From Pseudomonas sp. PD9R (lineage in GTDB: Bacteria; Pseudomonadota; Gammaproteobacteria; Pseudomonadales; Pseudomonadaceae), in the NCBI RefSeq assembly GCF_019200975.1, contig NZ_JAHTMR010000009.1:1-64000 (forward strand): a stretch of DNA of 64,000 bases, written 5' to 3'. Made by a program: the position numbers and the translations under genes. Below are positions 1-8,864 of this stretch, in pieces (the stretch's first letter is position 1; the number at the start of each line of letters is the position of its first letter). Under the pieces are notes generated by a model. The model was not told the origin of the DNA. It made no database searches and saw nothing but the letters and a program-made list of their open reading frames with translations.

Positions 1-83
1 GCTGTCGAGTGAAACGAGGCTGCGATCTTTTGATCTTGAAAATCTAAAGATCGCAGCCTCGTTTCACTCGACAGCTCCTACAG
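1..83. repeat. REP-like inverted pair, phn-local variant
   Basis: Two arms face each other around a short A/T-rich centre, each carrying GAGTGAAACGAGGCTGCGATC, and the right arm ends in the GCTCCTACAG signature of Pseudomonas REP elements. It lies downstream of phnX and may protect the mRNA 3' end or terminate transcription. The first arm may be cut by the window edge. The same variant recurs at 965-1065 and 3173-3275 and is not used elsewhere in the window. Confidence 0.8.
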
Positions 84-101
84 GGGCCAGTGAGTTTTGG
101 A

Positions 102-929
102 TCAGTTGGTTTGCGGCATCTCACCGTTGGCCAGGCGCTTGTTGATGTCGGCGATCACTTGCGGCAAGTCGGTAATGGTGTCGATCATGTAATGCGGGCG
201 CGAACCTTCGAACATTGCGTGGATACGCTTGCGTTCGCTGTCCAGTTTGTCGCTGCCGAGGGCACGGTAGCCTTCGTAGTCCAGGCCGAGCGCATTGCCC
301 GAGCAGATCAGCGCGACGGTCCACATGCCGGCACGGCGACCTTCGAGAATCCCCGGCACGGTGTCGTCGATCTTCACGCAAGCGGCAACGTCGTCGATGC
401 CCAGGGCGATCACGTTGGCCAGTGCCTGGGCCGGCCATGGGCGGCCATTCGGCACTTCGTCGGTAGCGACCACGTGGTCGGCGACGTAACCGTTGGTGGC
501 AGCCAGTTCAACCACCTTGTCCATGACTTGTTTCGGGTAGCCGGAGCAGGAACCGATCTTGATCCCTTGCTGGCGCAGGTTGGCGATGGTGTCCAGGGCA
601 CCTGGAATCAGCGCCGAGTGCTCGGCGATTTTCTCGATCTGCAACGGCATGAAGCGTTGGTAAATGGCGGTCACGTCATCGTCAGTCGGTGTGCGGCCGA
701 ACACCTTGCGGTACCGCTCGGCGACTTCCGGCTGATCGCACAGGGTGCGGATGTGGTCCCACTTACCCATGCCCATCGGGCCACGGGCTTCTTCGATGGA
801 CACCTGAACGTCGAACTCGGCGAAGGCTTCAACAAAAATCTGCGTCGGGGCGAAGGAGCCGAAGTCGACGACAGTGCCGGCCCAATCGAGGATGGCGGCT
901 TGGAGTTTGGTTGGGTTTTTGTAGTTCAT
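102..929 (-). CDS. phnX: Phosphonoacetaldehyde hydrolase (phosphonatase)
   Basis: 275 aa, cytoplasmic HAD-superfamily enzyme that splits phosphonoacetaldehyde into acetaldehyde and phosphate, the C-P cleavage step of 2-aminoethylphosphonate use. Visible signatures are the HAD loop ILDWAGTVVDF with nucleophile Asp15, the PhnX-specific PMGMGKWDHI segment with the Schiff-base lysine at about 56, and a C-terminal KIDDTVPGILEGRRAGMW motif for Mg binding. Length is normal for the family. It lies 147 bp downstream of phnW on the same strand with a REP element between them, so the two are probably co-transcribed. Confidence 0.96.
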   Translation of the reverse strand: MNYKNPTKLQAAILDWAGTVVDFGSFAPTQIFVEAFAEFDVQVSIEEARGPMGMGKWDHIRTLCDQPEVAERYRKVFGRTPTDDDVTAIYQRFMPLQIEKIAEHSALIPGALDTIANLRQQGIKIGSCSGYPKQVMDKVVELAATNGYVADHVVATDEVPNGRPWPAQALANVIALGIDDVAACVKIDDTVPGILEGRRAGMWTVALICSGNALGLDYEGYRALGSDKLDSERKRIHAMFEGSRPHYMIDTITDLPQVIADINKRLANGEMPQTN

Positions 930-964
930 GTTGCAATTCCTGCCTATGGGAAATGGTGATCTCC

Positions 965-1065
965 GTAGGAGCTGTCGAGTGAAACGAGGCTGCGATCTTT
1001 TGATCCCGTTTTACAAAGGCAACGTTAAAAGATCGCAGCCTCGTTTCACTCGATCGCTCCTACAG
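965..1065. repeat. REP-like inverted pair between phnW and phnX
   Basis: Begins GTAGGAGCTGTCGAGTGAAA and ends in the inverted copy CTCCTACAG; about 100 bp with a 30 bp centre. The arms could fold in the phnWX transcript and uncouple expression of the two genes. Confidence 0.8.
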
Positions 1066-1076
1066 GGCGGTGGGGC

Positions 1077-2186
1077 TTAGATTTCGAGGACTTCCATCTC
1101 GCGCAGCACTTCGCCGATGGCCGCAACGGCTTCGCGCATCTCGGCCGGCTGGACGTGGCCGATGCAGCCGACGCGGAAGGTTTCGACCTGGGTCAGTTTG
1201 CCGGGGTAGAGGATGTAACCCTTGGCCTTGACCCGTTCGTAGAATTCCTTGAACTCGTAGCGCGGATCTTTTGGCGCATGGAACGTGGCGATGATTGGCG
1301 CCTGGATCGCGGCGGGCAGGAAGCTGCGCAGGCCCAGTTTGCCCATCTCTTCCATCAGTGCCTGGCAGTTGGCCGCGTAGCGTTCATGGCGGGCCGGCAA
1401 GCCGCCTTCTTCGTTGTATTGCAGCAGCGCTTCGTGCAGGGCGGCGACTACGTGGGTCGGCGGGGTGAAGCGCCATTGGCCGGTCTTGGCCATGTAGGTG
1501 TGCTGGTCGAACAAGTCCATCGCCAGCGAATGCGAGTTACCGGCGGCTTTGGCCAGGGCTTCTTTGCGAGCGAAGACAAAACCCATCCCCGGTACGCCTT
1601 CCAGGCATTTACCGGAAGCGGCGATCAGTGCGTCGAACGGCACCTGTTGCGCATCCACCGGCAGCGCGCCGAATGAACTCATGGCGTCGATGATCAGGCG
1701 TTTGCCGTGCTGCGCAATGACGTCGGCAATTTCTGGCAGCGGGTTGAGGATGCCGGTACTGGTTTCGCAGTGAATCAAAGCGACGTGGGTGATGCTGGTA
1801 TCGGCGCGCAGCAGGCGGTCGACGTCGGCGGCAGTGGTCGGTTCGTCTTCGGCGGTTTCGAAGGTGCTGAACGAACGGCCGAGCACTTCGCAGATTTTCG
1901 CCAGGCGTTTGCCGTAGGCCCCGTTGATCAACACCAGTACTTTGCCGTCGCGAGGCACCAGGGTGCCGATTGCCGCTTCGACGGCGAAGGTGCCGCTGCC
2001 TTGCAGAGGCACGCAATGGTGGCTGTCGGCGCCGTTGATGATTGCCAGCAATTGTTCGCAGAGGCTGGCGGTCAGTTGGTTGAAGCGGTCATCCCATGAA
2101 CCCCAGTCAACCATCATCGCCTGACGGGTGCGGGCCGAAGTGGTCAATGGGCCGGGGGTGAGCAGGATGGGTGCGGCAATACTCAT
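1077..2186 (-). CDS. phnW: 2-aminoethylphosphonate--pyruvate transaminase
   Basis: 369 aa class-V PLP aminotransferase converting AEP plus pyruvate to phosphonoacetaldehyde plus alanine. The N-terminus ILLTPGPLTTS, the QGSGTFAVEA phosphate-binding loop and the IAASGKCLEGVPG segment with the PLP lysine at about 193 are typical of PhnW. It is the first gene of a phnW-phnX pair and is divergent from a LysR gene at 2296 across a 109 bp region holding a CAATTTG-N13-CAAATTG inverted repeat. Product and substrate logic fit phnX directly downstream. Confidence 0.96.
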   Translation of the reverse strand: MSIAAPILLTPGPLTTSARTRQAMMVDWGSWDDRFNQLTASLCEQLLAIINGADSHHCVPLQGSGTFAVEAAIGTLVPRDGKVLVLINGAYGKRLAKICEVLGRSFSTFETAEDEPTTAADVDRLLRADTSITHVALIHCETSTGILNPLPEIADVIAQHGKRLIIDAMSSFGALPVDAQQVPFDALIAASGKCLEGVPGMGFVFARKEALAKAAGNSHSLAMDLFDQHTYMAKTGQWRFTPPTHVVAALHEALLQYNEEGGLPARHERYAANCQALMEEMGKLGLRSFLPAAIQAPIIATFHAPKDPRYEFKEFYERVKAKGYILYPGKLTQVETFRVGCIGHVQPAEMREAVAAIGEVLREMEVLEI

Positions 2187-2233
2187 TCTCGTGTCCTCGC
2201 AATCGATGGGATGAAGCTACGGGGCTTAAATTG

Positions 2234-2260
2234 CAATTTGCCGTGTTATCAATCAAATTG
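2234..2260. promoter_or_regulatory. Probable LysR operator between phnW and its regulator
   Basis: CAATTTG (2234-2240), 13 bp, CAAATTG (2254-2260): a perfect 7 bp inverted repeat in the 109 bp divergent intergenic region. Size and placement fit a LysR-type recognition site controlling phnW and autorepressing the regulator. The link to this particular LysR is inferred from position. Confidence 0.55.
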
Positions 2261-2295
2261 TTTGTTGTTATGCCAGCCATCAGTGAGGGTTATTC

Positions 2296-3162
2296 ATGAA
2301 CCTGTTTCAGCTCCGCGCCTTCGATGCCGTGGCCCGGGAGGGCAGCTTCACAAGGGCTGCCGCGCGGCTGTTCATCAGCCAGCCGGCGGTCACCGGGCAC
2401 ATCAAGGCGTTGGAGGAGCATTACCAGATCACCCTGTTGCGGCGCACCGCGCGACGGGTGGAGTTGACGGAAGAGGGCACCAAACTGGCGGCGATCACCC
2501 GGGCGATGTTCGGCCTCGCCGAAGAAGCGCAAGTGATGCTGGAAGCCAATCGGCAATTGTTGACCGGTCGCCTGGAAGTGGCAGCGGACGGGCCGCACAT
2601 GGTCATGCCGATGCTGGCGAGCCTGCGAGCGCGTTATCCGGGGGTCACCGTGAACCTGCGATTGGGCAACGCCCAGGAAACCCTGGCAGCGTTGTTGTCC
2701 GAGCATGCCGACGTGGCGGTGCTGACCGAAGTCGAACCGCGCAAGGGCCTGCATCTGCAAGCCCTGAGCGAATCACGGATTTGTGCGCTGGTGCCCGACG
2801 GTCATCCGTGGGCGCAGAGGAGCAAAGGCGTGCCGCTCAAGGAGCTGGACCAGGTGATCATGGTGTTGCGTGAGCCGAGTTCGATCACCCGACGTACGTT
2901 TGACGAAGCTTGTGCCCAGGCCAAAGTGCATCCTCGGGTGTTGCTGGAACTGGACAGTCGCGAAGCGGTGACCGAGGCCGTTGCCGCCGAGTTGGGTGTA
3001 GGTGTGGTCTCGTCTGTGGAAGTCAGCCATGACCCGCGCGTGGCGGCGGTGCCGATTATTGGTGAGGGGTTGGTGAATCGGCACATGATGGGGTGCATGG
3101 AACGGCGGCGGGACTTGCGTTTGATCCAGGCGTTTTTCGGCTTGGCCCCCAATCCCGGTTGA
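2296..3162 (+). CDS. LysR-family regulator, probable activator of phnWX
   Basis: 288 aa. The N-terminal winged helix reads FQLRAFDAVAREGSFTRAAARLFISQPAVTGHIKALE, a standard LysR HTH at residues 3-60, followed by a periplasmic-binding-like effector domain at about 90-285. It is divergent from phnW with a shared operator-like repeat, which suggests it senses AEP or phosphonoacetaldehyde and controls phnWX. It resembles the second LysR at 3280-4158, which faces it across a REP. Ligand not determinable from sequence. Confidence 0.85.
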   Translation: MNLFQLRAFDAVAREGSFTRAAARLFISQPAVTGHIKALEEHYQITLLRRTARRVELTEEGTKLAAITRAMFGLAEEAQVMLEANRQLLTGRLEVAADGPHMVMPMLASLRARYPGVTVNLRLGNAQETLAALLSEHADVAVLTEVEPRKGLHLQALSESRICALVPDGHPWAQRSKGVPLKELDQVIMVLREPSSITRRTFDEACAQAKVHPRVLLELDSREAVTEAVAAELGVGVVSSVEVSHDPRVAAVPIIGEGLVNRHMMGCMERRRDLRLIQAFFGLAPNPG

Positions 3163-3172
3163 TCGAAAACCC

Positions 3173-3275
3173 TGTAGGAGCTGCCGAGTAAAACGAGGCT
3201 GCGATCTTTTGATTTTGTTTTTAAGAAGCAAGATCAAAAGATCGCAGCTTCGTTTCACTCGACAGCGCCTACAGG
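3173..3275. repeat. REP-like inverted pair between convergent LysR genes
   Basis: CTGTAGGAGCTGCCGAGTAAAACGAGG faces an inverted copy ending CGACAGCGCCTACAG. It fills the 117 bp between two convergent LysR stops, and each arm is followed by or contains a T run, so it probably works as a bidirectional transcription barrier. It is the third copy of the phn-local variant. Confidence 0.8.
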
Positions 3276-3279
3276 GCCC

Positions 3280-4158
3280 CTACATCGGTGTGAGGCTTTC
3301 GCGCACCATCTGCAAAAACGTCGCCACAATCCGCCGCGAACTTTGCTCGCGCAAGCACACCAGTGTCTCGGTCAATCGCCGTTTGCAATCGGTAATCGGC
3401 AGCGCGCACACCCGAGAGTCCGCACCGAACTCAGCCGCCGACACCACCCCCACGCCAATCCCCACCACCACCGCCTCACGCGCTGCTTCCCGGCCTTCAA
3501 CCTGAATCGCCGGGCGGATGCGGAACCCGGCGCCGGCCATTTCTTCTTCCAGGGTCTGGCGGGTCACCGAGCCGATTTCCCGCAGTACCAGCGGCGTGTC
3601 GTCCAGGTCCGCCAGGCAAATGGATTCGCGGTCGGCCCATGGGTGATTGCGCGAGACGAACGCCACCATCGGGTCATTGCGCAGGGGCAGCGAAATCAGC
3701 CGCTCATCGCTGACATCGCGACCGAGCAGTGCCAGATCAGCCTGATAGTTGAACAGTCGAAATAGAGATTCATCGGTGTTACCGGTTTCGATTTTCACGC
3801 TGATGCCGGGGTAACGCTCACAGAAACGGGCGATTTGCGGAAGCACGTGTACCGGTGCATCCACCGCCAGAATCAGGCTGCCGGTTTGCAACGCCTGGGA
3901 ATCCTGCAACAGCTCTTGAGCTTCCGCCTCAATCACAAAAAGCCGCTGGGTAACGCTCAGCAAACGCTCGCCCAGATCGGTCAGGCGCACCGAGCGTTTG
4001 TTGCGGTGGAACAGCAACACCCCGTAGCGCTCTTCGAGTTTTCGCACTTGGTCGGAAATCGCCGGTTGCGTGAGGAATAGCCGCTCGGCGGCTTTGGTAA
4101 AGCTTCCGTGTACCGCTACGGCGTGGAAGGCTTTGAGCTGGGCGTGGGAAACCGACAT
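3280..4158 (-). CDS. LysR-family regulator of the adjacent MFS/oxidase genes
   Basis: 292 aa from the ATG at 4158 (MSVSHAQLKAFHAVAVHGSF); an in-frame ATG 18 bp upstream is possible but less typical of LysR starts. HTH at about residues 4-62 (FTKAAERLFLTQPAISDQVRKLEERYG), effector domain after residue 90. It is divergent from the organophosphate-type MFS gene at 4429 and similar in layout to the regulator at 2296. By position it probably controls the transporter and FAD oxidase genes in response to a phosphonate. Confidence 0.85.
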   Translation of the reverse strand: MSVSHAQLKAFHAVAVHGSFTKAAERLFLTQPAISDQVRKLEERYGVLLFHRNKRSVRLTDLGERLLSVTQRLFVIEAEAQELLQDSQALQTGSLILAVDAPVHVLPQIARFCERYPGISVKIETGNTDESLFRLFNYQADLALLGRDVSDERLISLPLRNDPMVAFVSRNHPWADRESICLADLDDTPLVLREIGSVTRQTLEEEMAGAGFRIRPAIQVEGREAAREAVVVGIGVGVVSAAEFGADSRVCALPITDCKRRLTETLVCLREQSSRRIVATFLQMVRESLTPM

Positions 4159-4428
4159 CGAAACCTCCAGTAACAAGCTGTGCTTATATTGGAAATACGA
4201 TAAATCGATTTCACTTATTAATCAGTAATTGTTTTTATCCGCTTCAGCCCAGCTGACTGTTCGGTCGAACAGCAACGGTGGCCATGAGCCTGTGCGTGCA
4301 ACAGCAGGACTCATCTGACCGGAATCGCCTAACAGGGACAGGGTGATTTCGCAGTGCTCAACAATAAAAACACAGGCGTTTTTCTACCAATTCTGCCGGC
4401 ACACTCACACCCTGAGGTCAGAACCACA

Positions 4429-5754
4429 ATGAACAAGCACATCGGCACCATCAAGCGTTGGCGCGTGCAGATCTTCGCGATCACCTGGCTCGCCTACGCC
4501 GCGTTCTATTTCACCCGCAAAGCGTTTTCCGTTGCGAAACTGGGCATCGGCGAAGACCCGACGTTCATGCTCGACAAAATGGCCATGGCCAACCTCGATG
4601 CAATTTACCTGACCGCTTACGCCATCGGCCAATTCACCTGGGGCATTCTTGCCGACCGCTTCGGGCCACGGGTTGTGGTGCTGGGTGGCTTGCTGATCTC
4701 TGCGGCGGCAGCATTGGTAATGGGCAGTTTCGCCACGTTACCGATCTTCGCCACGTGCATGCTGATTCAGGGCCTGGCGCAGTCCACCGGTTGGTCCGGG
4801 CTGTGCAAGAACCTCGGCAGTTTCTTCCCCGCCGAACAGCGCGGACGGGTGCTGGGCTTGTGGAGTTCCTGCTACGCCTTTGGCGGTCTGGTGGCATCGC
4901 CGTTCGCCGGTTGGTGGGCGTACACACAGATCGGCACCTGGCATGCGGCGTTTATTTCCAGTGCCGTCGTGGTCGCATTGGTCGCTGTGCTGTTCTTTAT
5001 TTTCCAACGCAATAAACCTGAAGACGTTGGCTTGCCCGCTGTGGAGCCAGAGCCTGAACTGACGGCCGCAGAAGCTGATGCGCAAAGCAAGATCAGCATG
5101 TGGGAGCCGTTAAAGGAGATCCTGCGCAACCGCACGGTGCTGATTCTTGGCCTGGCCTATTTCATGCTGAAACCGGCGCGCTATGCGATTCTGCTGTGGG
5201 GCCCGGTGATCGTTTTCGAACAAATGCCATCGGTAGGCAAAGTCGGCGCGGCGATCATTCCCACTTCGTTCGAACTGGCGGGGTTGCTCGGGCCGATCAT
5301 GATCGGTCTGGCCTCGGACAAACTCTTCGGTGCCCGGCGCATGCCGGCCTGCGTCATCAGCCTGTTGGCGCTGACCGTGTCGCTGGCGCTGTTCATGGGT
5401 GCCTTGCATACCGGCAGCGTGTTGCTGGTGGTGGCGCTGTTGTTTGTCATGGGCCTGACGCTCTACGGACCGGACTCGATGATCAGCGGCGCGGCCGCCA
5501 TCGATTTCGGCACCGCCAAGGCGGGTGCGACAGCGGCAGGTTTCGTAAACGGCTGCGGCTCGGTCGGGGCAATTCTCGGCGGATTGCTGCCGGGCTACTT
5601 CGACACCGTCACCGTGTTCATTGTCTTTGCCGGCTGCGCGATGTTCTCGGCCCTGGTGTTGATCCCGCACTGGAACAGTCGCCCGGGAGGCCTGCGTACC
5701 AACTATCCCTTTGTGCCTAACCAGGCAATGACCATAAAACCCCTGCGTACCTGA
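4429..5754 (+). CDS. MFS transporter, organophosphate:Pi antiporter-like
   Basis: 441 aa from the ATG at 4429 (MNKHIGTIKRW); a longer reading from 4354 adds an unlikely N-terminal tail. The protein is 12-TM like, with an early AAFYFTRKAFSVAK segment typical of the GlpT/UhpT (OPA) group that moves organophosphates in exchange for phosphate. A central cytoplasmic loop lies near residues 205-235. It sits between a divergent LysR gene and a FAD oxidase, beside phnWX. Inference: uptake of AEP or a related phosphonate by the inner membrane. Substrate is not proven. Confidence 0.8.
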   Translation: MNKHIGTIKRWRVQIFAITWLAYAAFYFTRKAFSVAKLGIGEDPTFMLDKMAMANLDAIYLTAYAIGQFTWGILADRFGPRVVVLGGLLISAAAALVMGSFATLPIFATCMLIQGLAQSTGWSGLCKNLGSFFPAEQRGRVLGLWSSCYAFGGLVASPFAGWWAYTQIGTWHAAFISSAVVVALVAVLFFIFQRNKPEDVGLPAVEPEPELTAAEADAQSKISMWEPLKEILRNRTVLILGLAYFMLKPARYAILLWGPVIVFEQMPSVGKVGAAIIPTSFELAGLLGPIMIGLASDKLFGARRMPACVISLLALTVSLALFMGALHTGSVLLVVALLFVMGLTLYGPDSMISGAAAIDFGTAKAGATAAGFVNGCGSVGAILGGLLPGYFDTVTVFIVFAGCAMFSALVLIPHWNSRPGGLRTNYPFVPNQAMTIKPLRT

Positions 5755-5824
5755 ACCCTGTCCCGCGCGGCCTGCTGCGCCTGCGGCAGGCTGGCGTGTG
5801 GACGAATGACCGGAGAGTTACCCC

Positions 5825-7216
5825 ATGAGACCCTTTTGGCTGGACCAGGCCTTGAAGGCTGATACGTCCGAAACCTGTCCGACACTGCAAGGCGACATCC
5901 GCGCCGATGTCTGCATTGTCGGCGGTGGCTACACCGGGTTATGGACCGCCATCATGCTCAAGGAGCAGAACCCCGAACTGGATGTGGTGCTGATCGAAGC
6001 GGACGTCTGCGGTGCCGGCGCCAGTGGCCGCAACGGCGGTTGTGCGCTGTCGTGGTCGGCCAAGTACTTCACCCTTGAGCGGCTGTTCGGCGTCGAAGAA
6101 GCCGTGCGGCTGGTCAAGGAATCCGAGCGCAGCATCCACGCCATCGGTGCCTTTTGCGAGCAGTACGCGGTGGACGCCGATTACCGTCTCGACGGCACCC
6201 TTTACACCGCGACCAACCGTGCCCAGATGGGCTCGACCGACGCGGTGATTGCGGCACTGGAACGCAACGGCATCAACTCTTTTACCCAGCGACCACTGGC
6301 TGATGTGCAGCGCATGGCCGGCTCCAGCAAGCACCTGGAGAGCTGGTTTTCCCCGGCCGCTGCCAGCGTGCAACCGGGCAAACTGGTACGCGGCTTGCGT
6401 CGAGTCGCCTTGCAGCTTGGCGTGAAAATTCATGAAAACACGGCGATGACCGGGCTGGAAGAAGGTAAGCCGGCGGGGATTCAAACCGCCAACGGCACCG
6501 TCCGCGCCGATCGTGTGGTGCTGGCGATGAACGCCTGGATGGCCCGGGCATTCCCGCAATTCGAACGCAGCGTGGCGATCGTCTCCAGCGATATGGCAAT
6601 CACCGAACCCCGGCCCGACCTGCTGAATGAGATCGGCTTGACCAGCGGCGTCACCGTGCTCGATTCGCGGATTTTCGTGCACTACTATCACAACACCCCG
6701 GACGGCCGGATCATGCTCGGCAAGGGCGGCAATACCTTCGCCTATGGTGGGCGCATGTTGCCGGTGTTCGATCAGCCGTCACCTTATGCCAGTCTGTTAA
6801 AAAGCAGTCTGGCGGATTTTTTCCCGGCGTTTGCCGACGTCAAGGTCGAAGCGACCTGGAACGGCCCTTCCGATCGCTCGGTCACGGGGCTGCCGTTCTT
6901 CGGGCAGATGAGTGCCAGCGGCAACGTGTTCTACGGTTTCGGCTACTCCGGCAGCGGCGTCGGGCCATGCCATATGGGCGGGCAGATTCTGGCCTCGATG
7001 GTCCAGGGTCTCGACAACGCCTGGACCCGCTCGCCGTTGGTGAACGGACCGTTGGGCTTCTTCCCGCCAGAGCCGATCCGTTACCTCGGTTCGCTGATGG
7101 TGCGCAACGCCATCCGCCGCAAGGAACGCGCCGAGGATCACGGGCATCGGCCTCGGCACCTCGACGTGCGCCTGGCGAAGTTCGCGGCGGCGGCCGGCAA
7201 GGCTGACAAGGGCTGA
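5825..7216 (+). CDS. FAD-dependent amine oxidase, candidate aminophosphonate oxidase
   Basis: 463 aa, DadA/PuuB-like. Dinucleotide-binding motif VCIVGGGYTGLWTA (GGGYTG at 33-38), acidic ribose-binding Glu58, and GAGASGRNGG at 63-72, a flavin-contact motif of this oxidase group. The C-terminus has the usual YGFGYSGSGVGP segment. It lies 70 bp downstream of an OPA-type transporter and close to phnW and phnX. FAD oxidoreductases linked to phn genes are known to oxidise N-methyl-AEP (some also AEP) to phosphonoacetaldehyde, which would supply PhnX directly. Other amines, such as gamma-glutamyl-putrescine-like substrates, cannot be excluded. Confidence 0.8.
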   Translation: MRPFWLDQALKADTSETCPTLQGDIRADVCIVGGGYTGLWTAIMLKEQNPELDVVLIEADVCGAGASGRNGGCALSWSAKYFTLERLFGVEEAVRLVKESERSIHAIGAFCEQYAVDADYRLDGTLYTATNRAQMGSTDAVIAALERNGINSFTQRPLADVQRMAGSSKHLESWFSPAAASVQPGKLVRGLRRVALQLGVKIHENTAMTGLEEGKPAGIQTANGTVRADRVVLAMNAWMARAFPQFERSVAIVSSDMAITEPRPDLLNEIGLTSGVTVLDSRIFVHYYHNTPDGRIMLGKGGNTFAYGGRMLPVFDQPSPYASLLKSSLADFFPAFADVKVEATWNGPSDRSVTGLPFFGQMSASGNVFYGFGYSGSGVGPCHMGGQILASMVQGLDNAWTRSPLVNGPLGFFPPEPIRYLGSLMVRNAIRRKERAEDHGHRPRHLDVRLAKFAAAAGKADKG

Positions 7217-7219
7217 CGG

Positions 7220-8695
7220 TCATGGCTTAGGCTGCGTGGGGTTGATCAGCCAGTCGAGCAGCAGGCGACTATCGCTGCGTGGTTGATGGTCGCGGGCGGG
7301 CGGTGGCGTATCGCGATGTCCGGTGCTGGCGCAGAACACCGGGCGGTCGGGGTCACTGTCCAGGAAGCTGACCCACCCGTCGCTGCCGGCCAACGGCAAA
7401 CAGGCCGGATCGATCCGCCCGTGCACGGTCGTCAACGCAATAGGCAGCCAGAGACTGTTGGATGCCTGCGCAACAGCGGGCTGTGCGGGCCACAAACGTA
7501 CCTGAATTCGACCTTGATCATCCAATGCTGCCGGTTGCCCGGCCGGGCCGCATACATGGGCGGGTTGATAACCCGGCACACTCGGCTTTGTCTGTTTCAG
7601 CGGCGGCCTGAACGCCGTTGACCAGGGAATGGCGCTGAACTGATTGTGGTAATGCGGCAGCCTGTCGGGCGTGTCTTGCGCCAGAATCGAACGCTGATGC
7701 CCCTGATGCCGCGCCTGGGTCACCAGCCATTGATCGTTGAACCCCGGCAGCGGATGGTCTGCCACCTGCACGATGCGTCCGCTGCTTAACTCGCCGTTAT
7801 TGCTTTGGCCATGGATTTGCAATTGCAGGCAACGCAGTCGCTCCAGATGCCGGCGGGCGAGTTGATCGCCGTGGTGCTGCTCAGGCGCCGGGCGGGACAT
7901 TGGCGGCGGCCGGGTGATGGGGTGATTGGCCGCACCGTCGTCAGCGTCCGGCGCGCCGCGGTTTCTGGCATTACGTCCCGACGGTGAGGGCGGCGAATCA
8001 TGGCGCTGGAACAATTCGCTGATCAGCGGTTGGCTTTCATCGTCGGATGCGTCGCTGTGGAACGGCATCAGCAGGGGGGCTTGGGGGAAGCTCAGGCTGT
8101 CATCGGCTACCACCAGTACGTGAGCGTTGCGCTGATGTTCGAAGTGATAGTGAATGCCTTCTTCCTCGCACAGCCGTTGCAGCAAGGCCAGGTCGGTTTC
8201 ATCGTACTGAATGCAAAAAGGCCGCAGGGGGTAGTGCTCGAGGGTCAGTTCAAAGCGATAGCTGTCATCGGGCAGCTCATGTTCCTCCAATAACTGACGC
8301 AGGATCATCGGCACGCTGAGGTGGACGAAGATGCGCCGACAGCGATACCGATCCAGTGCTTGCAGCGCGGGCACCAGCACCACTTTGTAACCAACCCGGT
8401 GCGCCCCGCAATGTTCGCGACTGGCGCTGTGCAACACGCCGTGAATGCCCAGGCCTTGCCCAAGGCTCAGGAACGCCGATTGTTGCAACAACCGATCAGG
8501 GTGAATGGCCGGTGCAAGGCCGATCACTTCTATGTCGAATCGATAGGGTTGGTTGAGGGCTTCCAGACCACTGAATTGCACGACATGCAGGCTTAAATCG
8601 TCGTCCAGCAGTGTCAGGGTGAAGGGACTTTCCTTGTCGTTGTGCATCGAACGCGCTTCTGCCATGGAATACGGGCGCAGAGAGTACGAAACCAC
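7220..8695 (-). CDS. Orphan, short VgrG-like protein
   Basis: 491 aa; alternative starts at 8665 and 8647. The N-terminal gp27-like part begins near FTLTLLDDDLSLHVVQFSGLEALNQPYRFDIEVIGL and includes QYDETDLALLQRLCEEEGIHYHF, both VgrG hallmarks. The C-terminal OB-fold region (about 370-470, QGRIQVRLWP...GSDGWVSFLDSDPDRPVFCAS) is recognisable but diverged, and the protein stops there, without the beta-helix spike or effector extension. Typical VgrGs exceed 600 aa. No other T6SS gene, PAAR or effector is adjacent, and the gene ends only 3 bp from the convergent oxidase gene. It could be a remnant or a minimal spike. Confidence 0.75.
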   Translation of the reverse strand: MVSYSLRPYSMAEARSMHNDKESPFTLTLLDDDLSLHVVQFSGLEALNQPYRFDIEVIGLAPAIHPDRLLQQSAFLSLGQGLGIHGVLHSASREHCGAHRVGYKVVLVPALQALDRYRCRRIFVHLSVPMILRQLLEEHELPDDSYRFELTLEHYPLRPFCIQYDETDLALLQRLCEEEGIHYHFEHQRNAHVLVVADDSLSFPQAPLLMPFHSDASDDESQPLISELFQRHDSPPSPSGRNARNRGAPDADDGAANHPITRPPPMSRPAPEQHHGDQLARRHLERLRCLQLQIHGQSNNGELSSGRIVQVADHPLPGFNDQWLVTQARHQGHQRSILAQDTPDRLPHYHNQFSAIPWSTAFRPPLKQTKPSVPGYQPAHVCGPAGQPAALDDQGRIQVRLWPAQPAVAQASNSLWLPIALTTVHGRIDPACLPLAGSDGWVSFLDSDPDRPVFCASTGHRDTPPPARDHQPRSDSRLLLDWLINPTQPKP

Positions 8696-8864
8696 AGCTG
8701 TTAATAGTCATCACAAACTGACGTTTCCGAATCGCCCTACAACCGAAGGCGAAGATGTCGATTCAAGGTCAGAATTTTTGGTCGATTGCCGACTTTAGGC
8801 CGGTTAAACTTGCGCAAAGCGTCGGCCAATAGATGTCTCGGCGCCACAGACAAGAGAGTGAGTA

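Noticed and set aside
90..959. Plus-strand frame of 289 codons opposite phnX
   Set aside because: phnX on the other strand has full catalytic motifs; this frame has none.
102..7216. C-P lyase (phnGHIJ) system
   Set aside because: Only phnW/phnX hydrolytic-route genes and associated transporter/oxidase are present; no C-P lyase core genes.
7220..8695. Part of a type VI secretion cluster
   Set aside because: No tss, hcp, PAAR or immunity-like gene in the flanking 10 kb.
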